Part shown: positions 57,809-64,000 of the stretch, piece by piece
How positions within the stretch are numbered: position 1 is the first letter of the stretch
How the letters are laid out: every line of letters starts with the position of its first letter
Source of the DNA: Thraustochytrium sp. TN22
Lineage: Eukaryota; Sar; Bigyra; Thraustochytrida; Thraustochytriidae
Length of the DNA: 64,000 nt
Direction of reading: 5' to 3'
Assembly: GCA_013306675.1 (NCBI GenBank)
Contig: JABLUY010000152.1
Location: 29,417-93,416 of the forward strand
Notes under the pieces: generated by a model
Databases searched by the model: none
Seen by the model: the letters and a program-made list of their open reading frames with translations, nothing else
Told to the model about the DNA's origin: nothing
Made by a program: the position numbers and the translations under genes

Positions 57809-58408
57809 TTACACGCGCCTGATGAAGCGGCCATTGACGCGCGGCCGGTCGTGCGCAAGCGCCTTGCGCACGGTATAGCTGATCTTCTTGCCCCAGACGC
57901 GACGCAGACGCTTCTCACGGTACCGCTGAATGCGCTGCAGCCGCTGCTCGCGCGTGTACGGCAGCCCACAATGCGCGATGTAGGCGCCCAGGGCGACGCG
58001 CGCCGCATCCTTGCCGCCGGCCACATGTGCCCCTGCCGACGTCCGTTGGGCCACCACTGCAGCCGCGGTTGGCCCGCGCGTGGCGGCCGCAGTGGCCTTG
58101 GCGGCCTTGGCGGCGGCCTGCTCCCGCTGCCCGTGCCGCTGCTGCGGCGCGTGCCGCGCGGCGGCGCCCCCCGCGGCGCGCGGCGCGCGGTCGAAGGCCA
58201 CGGCGCGGCCCTGCACGCCGCCATGGCGCATCGGCAGCTGCGCCTTGTGCGGGTACTGCGCCTCAATCCTGGGCGCGGCGCAGCGCGCCGGCGCCTCCTC
58301 GTCCCCGCGCCGCGCCGCGCCCCACGCCTCCTCCACGAAGCCCATGAACAGCCTGCACGCCTCGCCGCGCGCGCGCAGCGCCCCTTCGTCGCGCGGGCCC
58401 ATCCTCAT
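57809..58408 (-). CDS. CCT-motif protein, putative transcriptional regulator (199 aa)
   Basis: The C-terminal 45 residues form a CCT motif as in plant CONSTANS/TOC1-type proteins: REQRLQRIQRYREKRLRR, then KKISYTVRKALA and RPRVNGRFIRR. The CCT motif is nuclear, binds DNA together with NF-Y subunits in plants, and also occurs in algae and stramenopiles. The remaining 150 residues are Ala/Arg-rich with no zinc-finger (B-box or GATA) or receiver domain. The frame upstream is open only from a GTG and runs through GGC/GCC triplet repeats; the first ATG is 58408, with another at 58402. An upstream exon cannot be excluded. It is head-to-head with GPKOW across about 1.5 kb. Confidence 0.78.
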   Translation of the reverse strand: MRMGPRDEGALRARGEACRLFMGFVEEAWGAARRGDEEAPARCAAPRIEAQYPHKAQLPMRHGGVQGRAVAFDRAPRAAGGAAARHAPQQRHGQREQAAAKAAKATAAATRGPTAAAVVAQRTSAGAHVAGGKDAARVALGAYIAHCGLPYTREQRLQRIQRYREKRLRRVWGKKISYTVRKALAHDRPRVNGRFIRRV

Positions 58409-59897
58409 CCCGACGTTGCCTGCCGGCCGGCACCGGTCGCCCGGCGCCGGGCCGCTGCGGCGCGCGGGCGGGCGGCAGCGGCGCGGCGGCGGCGGCGGGG
58501 CGGCGGCGGCGGCGGCGCGGCGGCGGCGCGCGGCGGCGGCGGCGGCGGCGGCGGCGCGCGCGGCGGCGGCCGGCCTCCGATCGAAGTTTGAATTCGAAAG
58601 CGTCGAGGCCCAGGCGCGCGCCGCGGTTCCTGGCCAGAGGGCCGGGGGGCGGGTCTCTGCGCTTGCTCTGCCACTCCCCCGCAGCGCCACCGCGTCCGCT
58701 TCCCCAGCGCTGGCCCATGGCGGTCCCCTGCAAAGCCTTCCGCAGCTGCCCGCAGCGACCGCAACCCGCGTTCTGGGGCGGGCGACGCGCGGACGCCAGA
58801 CGCGGCTGCGGGCCAGTGGACAAAGGAGGGCGCCAGCTGCGTTCGCAGCGAGTTGGCCACAGAGGCGAAGGAGGGGCAGCGCACACCCGGGGGGAAAAAG
58901 CAGATTCTGGCCGGCTGGCGCGCCTTAGCGACCCTGCCAGTCCGGGTCCTAGTCGCTGCTCTCCGGGCCGCTGCAGACGCCGCGCGGGGCGCGCCTCCGC
59001 GCGGGACTCGCGCGGCGCCCGCGCGCGGCAGCGGCGGCGCTAGCGGCGCTCCAAGGCGCTGCGCAGCCGCTCCAAGGCGGCGCGCGGGCGCGCAGTTCGT
59101 TCACAGGCGACGCGCCGCCTGTGCTTTGGGCGGGTGCACGGACCAACCCCTACACCGCGACATGTGGACCGTCGCCACAGCCTTCGATGAAGCCTTAGCC
59201 GGCTGCCAAACTTGAGCGAAGCGCCCGGCGCCGCGGGCAGCAGGCCGGGAGGCGGCGGAGGAAGGGAGGGAGGGAGGGAGGGAGGAGCGGGGGCCGGCAC
59301 GCAAGAGGACCTGGGACGCCAGGAGTCTGGCAGGAGAGGAGCCGCCATGCGACGAGAGTGCCTGAGCGCTGGAGATCGACGCGCCTTGATGGAAAGTGGG
59401 GAGAGGAAGGCTCGCTCCGGGGCGGGGGGCTGAGGGATGCGGGGCTCTGGGGAGAAGGTCCGTGCGGAGGAGCTGCGCCACGCAGGGCATGGGCGCTGAG
59501 ATCCCGGCGTGTCTTGCATGCGCGAAGTCGGACCAGAGCACGTGGATGTTCATTTCCTTTTCATAACTCCACCTGAGCTACGAGTCGTCCCGCTCGCCCA
59601 CCACGTACACACACATCCACAGCGCGATGCTCTCCTCGCGCTCATCCTCCCGAAGGGGTCATCGTCCTCCCGGAGGTCACCATCCTCTCGACCGATATCC
59701 TCTCGATCTTTCTTTCCCCTCCAGATCCGAGTCCTCCACCTTGCCCCCGCCAGCGCCGGCCTCGAGCTCGTGCTTGCAGCAGCTCGCAACGATGGCCGGC
59801 GGCTGCGCCACGCCCACGACGTCCGCGAGGTCCAACATGGCGCGCGCCGGCGCCGCGACCTCGGACAGCGCAGACCCCGATCGGGCGGCGCGCGCGG
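58409..59897. other. Long divergent intergenic region, GC-simple and G-run repeats
   Basis: No supported gene. 58475-58575 is dominated by GGC/GCG triplets. 59263-59284 is (GGGA)n, with four or more G-triplets in a row, able to form a G-quadruplex. It must hold the promoters of the CCT and GPKOW genes. Confidence 0.55.
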
Positions 59898-61370
59898 ATG
59901 GCGGAGGCCGGTGCGGCGGGCGGCGCGGGCGGCGCGGGCTTCGCGCGCGTGCGGCTGCGCGTGCGGCGCGCGCGCGGCGGCGGCGGCAAGGAGGAGGAGG
60001 ACGAGGAGGACGAGGAGGAGCTCGAGCATGACGGCGAGGGCGAGCAGCTGGAGCCGGAGGACGCCGCGGGCGGCGGCGGCGCGGGGGCGGGGCAGGCGCG
60101 CGAGGCCGCGGTGATCCCACTGCCCGCCGTGGAGGCCGGCGACGAGACGCTGCCGATGCTGCTGCGCAACCAGCCGGCGGCGCTACGCGCGGTGCAGGAC
60201 GAGAAGGAGCGCTTCGAGCGGCACCTGGCGCAGCTGCCAGACACGAGCGAGGAGCAGTTCAAAAGCATGCCGATCGAGGACTTTGGCATGGCCATGCTGC
60301 GCGGCATGGGCTGGAAAGGCGGCGAGGACGCTGCCAATAGCGAGGGCGGCGCGACGTCCAGCATGCCGCGGCCCGCGCTTCTGGGGCTCGGCGCGATGCC
60401 CAAGAAGGACATTGAGAAGATGCTGCGCGAGCGCAAGCAGCGCAAGGACCGCAGCGCCGCCGCCCGGCAGAAGCAGCAGGAGCAGGAGCAGGCCCAAGCG
60501 CAAGCGCAGGCGGCAGCGGCGAGCAAGAAGCCGGCGTTCCGGGCTGGGTGGATCGAGGACGGGAGTCTGATCCGGCTACGCGAGCGCGCCGGGGAGCTGG
60601 CGGTCGTAGTCCAGGCCGACAGCGTCCCGGGTCTCAACAACGTCATCGTGCAAGTGGCCGGTGGCGAGGCGCTCACGGTGAAGCGCGACGCCGTCGACGT
60701 CGTGGACCACACAGAGCTGCCTGAGGAGGACGCCGGCGCGCAGCTTCGCGCCAAGGTGCTGGCTGCGCTCCGTGCGGAGCGGCAAGCTTCGCCGGAAGAC
60801 GACGACGACGAAGAGGAGGAGGAGGAGGATGACCAGAACGATGACGCTGACGCGGATGGCGGCGATGTCGGGCGCGGTCGCGACAAGAGCAGCAAGAAGC
60901 ACAAGCGGCATGAGAAGAAGTCGAAAAAGTCCAAGCACCGCAAGCGGTCGCGGCACTCGTCGGACTCGGAGGGCGAGGGCGAGGGCAAGAAGCGGCGGCG
61001 CCGCGCCGAGTGCTGGCTGTGGCCCGGCATCCGCGTGCGCATCATGTCCAAGTCCCTGCGCGGCGGCGAGGTGTACGGCGAGAAGGCGGTCATTCAGGAC
61101 GTGGAGGATGCGCACGCGTGCACGGCCAGCGTGCTGGTGGGTGAGGGCCGTACGCAGCGCCTGCTGGAGCGCGTGGCGCAGGTCGATCTGGACACGGCGC
61201 TGCCCAAGGCGGGCGGCCGCGTGGTGGTCGTCCGCGGCGCGGCGCGCGGGGAGCGCGGCCGCCTCGTAGAGCGCGACAGCCGCCGCAGCGTTGCGGTGGT
61301 GCAGCTGGACTCTTCCATGGACATGAAATCCTTTGGCTACGACGACGTTGCGGAGCTCGTGAACGTGTAA
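59898..61370 (+). CDS. GPKOW: GPKOW/Spp2-like G-patch and KOW spliceosomal protein (490 aa)
   Basis: The G-patch-type core MPIEDFGMAMLRGMGWKGG (about residues 124-142) matches the Spp2/GPKOW signature, which binds and activates the DEAH helicase DHX16/Prp2 in the spliceosome. A second family block, MPRPALLGLGAMPKKDIEKM, follows. Two KOW-like beta modules come next: GSLIRLRERAGELAVVVQ near 212-230, and the C-terminal pair around 372-470 with WLWPGIRVRIMSK, EKAVIQDVEDAHACTA, LPKAGGRVVVVRG and FGYDDVAELV. Between them are acidic (Asp/Glu) and Lys/Arg/Ser-rich stretches with nuclear localisation signals. Length and domain order match human GPKOW (476 aa). The ATG at 59898 is the first that keeps the Gly/Ala N-terminus in frame; upstream exons are not needed. 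The next gene converges from the right. Confidence 0.9.
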   Translation: MAEAGAAGGAGGAGFARVRLRVRRARGGGGKEEEDEEDEEELEHDGEGEQLEPEDAAGGGGAGAGQAREAAVIPLPAVEAGDETLPMLLRNQPAALRAVQDEKERFERHLAQLPDTSEEQFKSMPIEDFGMAMLRGMGWKGGEDAANSEGGATSSMPRPALLGLGAMPKKDIEKMLRERKQRKDRSAAARQKQQEQEQAQAQAQAAAASKKPAFRAGWIEDGSLIRLRERAGELAVVVQADSVPGLNNVIVQVAGGEALTVKRDAVDVVDHTELPEEDAGAQLRAKVLAALRAERQASPEDDDDEEEEEEDDQNDDADADGGDVGRGRDKSSKKHKRHEKKSKKSKHRKRSRHSSDSEGEGEGKKRRRRAECWLWPGIRVRIMSKSLRGGEVYGEKAVIQDVEDAHACTASVLVGEGRTQRLLERVAQVDLDTALPKAGGRVVVVRGAARGERGRLVERDSRRSVAVVQLDSSMDMKSFGYDDVAELVNV

Positions 61371-61652
61371 AAAAAGAAAGAAAAACGGGTGGTACAACAA
61401 AACAAGCCTGCCTGCACTGCTGTGCAACAGGAGCTTGGTATAAGACCGTCGTGCGGCTTGAAGATCGACCTTTTTGCCGGGACGGAGCTCCAGAGCTCCA
61501 GCTTTGCCTTTCCCATACGTGCGTGACGTCTCTTTGCATGCTGCGCTGGCGGGCTAGCTGACTGGCCAGCTGGCTGATACGTGTTCGGTCTCAGCGTCGC
61601 CCTCGAGCCAGGCCTCGCTCTAGCTAGCTCTCGGCCACGAGCTCTCGGCCAC
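61371..61652. other. Convergent 3' region between GPKOW and RIC8
   Basis: No gene. An A-rich stretch (AAAAAAAGAAAGAAAAAC) follows the GPKOW stop. GCTAGCTGACTGGCCAGCTGGCTG at 61554-61577 is a small inverted-repeat-like run. Confidence 0.5.
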
Positions 61653-63232
61653 TCACTTCTTGGCGGCCTGCTCCTCGCGGCGCGCGCGATCCTCCTCCTG
61701 CTTGGCAAGGATCTGACCCATCATCCCTCCCTTGATGGCGAGCATGTGCGCGGCATGGCCGTAGCCGCAGCGGCGCGTGAACTCGTCAGCCTCGTCGTCG
61801 CAGAGCAGAAAGAGGAGCTCGCCCACACAGCGCTTGAGATTGGAGTCGAGGCATGTGAGGAAGGGCAGCAGGCGACCGCCCAACACGTCCTTGGGCGTGT
61901 TCCCGCTCATCTGGCGCGCCTTCTCCCGCGCCTCAAGGGCTTCGTCGGTCTCGCCGTCCTCGCGCGCCACGGGCGGCAACTCGCGCGCGAAGACGCGTGC
62001 CTTGGCCGCCTCGCGGCCGGCCTCGCAGGTCTGCGCGACCCGTGTGCACGCAATGACAAAGGGCAGGAGGTTGTTCACGTTCTGCACGGCGCGGATCGGG
62101 TTCGCCTCGAAGTCCGCAATCTCGCCCGTGCGGGCGTCCAAAATATCCAGCAGCCCGTCCAGGCCGCCGCGGTGCACGAAGAGATCCGAGAAGCCGTCGA
62201 AGTCGCAGGCCAGCATGGCCACGCTGGCCGCCTGCAGGCGCACTTCATCGAGCTGGCGCGCCGCCTCCGCGTCCGTGTCTGCCTCCTGGGCGGCGGCACC
62301 CGCGCCGCCGAGCACCTGGACGACCGCGAGAGCGAAGCGGTCCACCAGCGCCGCGCCATCGTCGTCGAGGCGCAGGCCGTCCAGGAAATTCAGGGCTTCC
62401 TCCACGGACTGCGGCGGCGCGCGCGCCTGACGCGAGGCCGCCTCGAGCCCCGCGAGCGCCGCCGGCCGTGTCACCATGACCGCGTACACGAGTTTGAGGA
62501 CGGCGGCCAGCGCGGCGCAGGCCGCCTTGTCGCCGGTCCGGGCCGCCAGCGCCACGGCCGCGGCCAGCGCGGCGCGCAGCAGCGTGCCGCTGACCGGCCC
62601 GTCCTCCGGCTCCGTGGCGCCGGCCACCAGCATCATGCCGACGCCCGCCGCAAGCCGCTGCGCCTCGAGGTCCTCGCGCTGCTCCACGACGGCCGCCAGC
62701 GCGTCCGCGCCGCGCGCCGGCGGCAGCGCGCAGAACGCGCGCTGCGCGTCCTCCTGCTCGTACAGCGCGTTGTTGACGCACTTGATGGCGTCGTGGGCCT
62801 CCTTGCGCGCACTGGCCTGGTCCGCTGCGATCGCGCAGCACGCCGCCAGCGTCTCGGGCGCCGTCAGCACCGCGATCGCCTCGTTGCGCTCGCACAGCGC
62901 CACCTTGGCCGCCTCCACGGCGTCCGCGCGGCTTGCGCCCTCGCCCTGCGCCTTTTCGCCGCGCACGAGGGAGGCCACATCCCTGTAGAACGCCGTTTGC
63001 GCTTCCTCGTCGCCCCCGAACCTGCGTCGAGCGCCCCGCGCGTGAGTGAGTTCTCCTTGCCCCTGCGCCCGTCGCCCGTCGCGGCCGCCATGCTCGCCGT
63101 CTGCGCAGCGCAGCGCCACGGCGCAAGCCGCTCTACGCGGCGCGGGGGACAGACTACCACCTACACGGCTGCCACGATGGGGCCCTCCTCGCCGCCGCCG
63201 CCCGCGCGCTGCGCCAGGAACCTCGCCAGCAT
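61653..63232 (-). CDS. RIC8/synembryn-like G-alpha chaperone and exchange factor (two exons, 478 aa)
   Basis: The C-terminal half carries the family pattern: LLPFVIACTRVAQTC, a variable acidic loop, then LKRCVGELLFLLCDDEADEF and GYGHAAHMLAIKGGMM, which parallel LFVLC and GYGNAAGLLA in animal RIC8A. RIC8 folds and activates heterotrimeric G-protein alpha subunits. The protein is otherwise all-helical (armadillo-like) and Ala-rich. I propose exon 1 at 63165-63232 (starts MLARFLAQRAGGGG) and exon 2 at 61653-63021, with intron 63022-63164 (donor GTAGGT, acceptor GACGCAG). This keeps the frame, gives a hydrophobic helical N-terminus, and removes the Arg-rich, unnatural sequence that a continuous frame from 63395 would encode. 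The family assignment is firmer than the exon 1 model. Confidence 0.75.
63022..63164 (-). other. Predicted intron in the RIC8-like gene (143 nt)
   Basis: GT-AG boundaries GTAGGT and GACGCAG, phase preserving (68 + 1369 coding bases, divisible by three). It is predicted from frame and composition only. Confidence 0.55.
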
Positions 63233-64000
63233 CTTCGCCAACGCCCGCACGGCGCGGCACTCTGGCACTGCGTTCTGTGTGCCAGTGGCGGCTCGACTGC
63301 GCTGACAGTGACTGTGAGCAGGCGGGCAACTCAACGGTGCGGCGGCCTTCTCTCAACTTGCTGCCGACCGCCCGGGTCAAGCGATCAGTTGCCATGGTTG
63401 CAGGGCGAGGGATGACATTAGGGCAAGCCTGATTCTATTGACGATGCTCGTCCTGCCAGCCAGATCCTAACGCTTTCCTTGAACCTGTCGGAATCCTTCT
63501 CAACTCCCGCTCGCTGTCATCTGAGTCTATGCGCTGACGCCAATCTGCTCTCCCGGCGCTGACTGCCGCTCTCCTCCGCGATGTCACGCTCGGCACATCA
63601 TCATCCCCTGCCCGCCTCCCTTTCCCGCTCTCCCTCTCTCGCACCACGCCTCCTCCTCCTCGTCCCCGCATCTCCTCCTCCTCCAGCTCCGCGTTCGCGG
63701 CGCCTCCATCTCCTCGCTCCTCTCCGCTCTCTCGCCGTCCTCCCTGCGGCTCCGGCGCTCCGCTCGCCCGCGCGCATCTCCGCCCTCTCTCCTCCTCGCG
63801 CTCCTCGCCGCCTCCTCGTCGCTCTCCTGCCTGCTCCCGCCCTCCTCCTCCACCTCCGGGTCGACGTTCGCGGTCTCGCCGCGCCGCCGGGCCTCCTGCT
63901 GCTGCTCCTCTCCTCGGTCCTCCTGCAGGTCCTCCATCACCTCCACCACCACCTCCTCCACCTCCTCCTCCACCTCCTCCTCCACCTCCTCCTCCACCTC
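63233..64000. other. 5' flank of RIC8 and pyrimidine-rich tract
   Basis: No supported gene. From about 63580 to the window end the + strand is strongly C/T-biased, ending in (CCTCCTCCA)n repeats from about 63940. A minus-strand open frame here encodes only Glu/Arg-rich low-complexity sequence expected from a polypurine strand. Confidence 0.6.

Noticed and set aside
61581-63305. 574-codon plus-strand frame opposite RIC8
   Set aside because: Arg/Leu/Ala/His-rich shadow; the minus strand has the RIC8 motifs and a plausible intron.

Overview
The window is GC-rich nuclear DNA from a unicellular eukaryote. The evidence is: long mono-exonic ORFs with ATG starts and no bacterial operon signals; a few short GT-AG introns that restore known proteins (an FKBP with a 57-nt intron, a Vps55/LEPROT protein with a 190-nt intron, a probable RIC8 with a 143-nt intron); and purely eukaryotic families (presenilin, USP48-type deubiquitinase, GPKOW/Spp2, LRRC56/ODA8, RIC8, a CCT-motif protein). 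LRRC56/ODA8 implies a motile cilium. The mix suggests a compact-genome flagellated protist, perhaps a stramenopile or a relative; the lineage is inference only.

Layout. 1-1.6 kb: a small unknown acidic protein. 1.8-6.8 kb (-): a kinase-fold/NACHT/ankyrin STAND protein. 7.4-12.6 kb: housekeeping genes, namely presenilin (-), FKBP (-) with a decayed tandem copy downstream, AMMECR1 (+), and a PH plus PlsC-like acyltransferase homologue with altered catalytic motifs (-). 14.5-33.7 kb: a tandem array of five secreted trypsin-SRCR(x4) genes, all on +, interrupted only by one small membrane protein gene (-). One array member has lost the catalytic histidine, one has a decayed C-terminal domain, and two carry an unrecognised C-terminal domain. 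34.0-37.9 kb (+): a TIR-NACHT-WD40 receptor-like protein with 11 nearly identical WD40 units. 38.4-44 kb: a USP48-like deubiquitinase and Vps55. 44.8-57.1 kb: a locus of LRRC56 (+), a secreted, possibly GPI-anchored protein (-) and an ankyrin protein (-). Here a segment running from the middle of LRRC56 to the middle of the ankyrin gene has been tandemly triplicated, leaving one full LRRC56, one full ankyrin gene, three full surface-protein genes and four broken gene fragments. 57.8-63.2 kb: a CCT protein (-), GPKOW (+) and RIC8 (-). The end of the window is a long pyrimidine-rich tract.

How it fits together. Two different STAND ATPases (TIR-NACHT-WD40 and kinase-NACHT-ankyrin), a family of secreted trypsin-SRCR proteins and a recently multiplied surface-protein family lie within about 55 kb. 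Each resembles self/non-self recognition parts known from animals, fungi or bacteria. No operon logic ties them together, so a shared immune-like role is a hypothesis. The strongest sequence-visible signal is in the WD40 array: the residues just after each GH dipeptide vary freely while the rest of the 40-residue unit is almost constant, as in fungal HET-E/HNWD incompatibility receptors.
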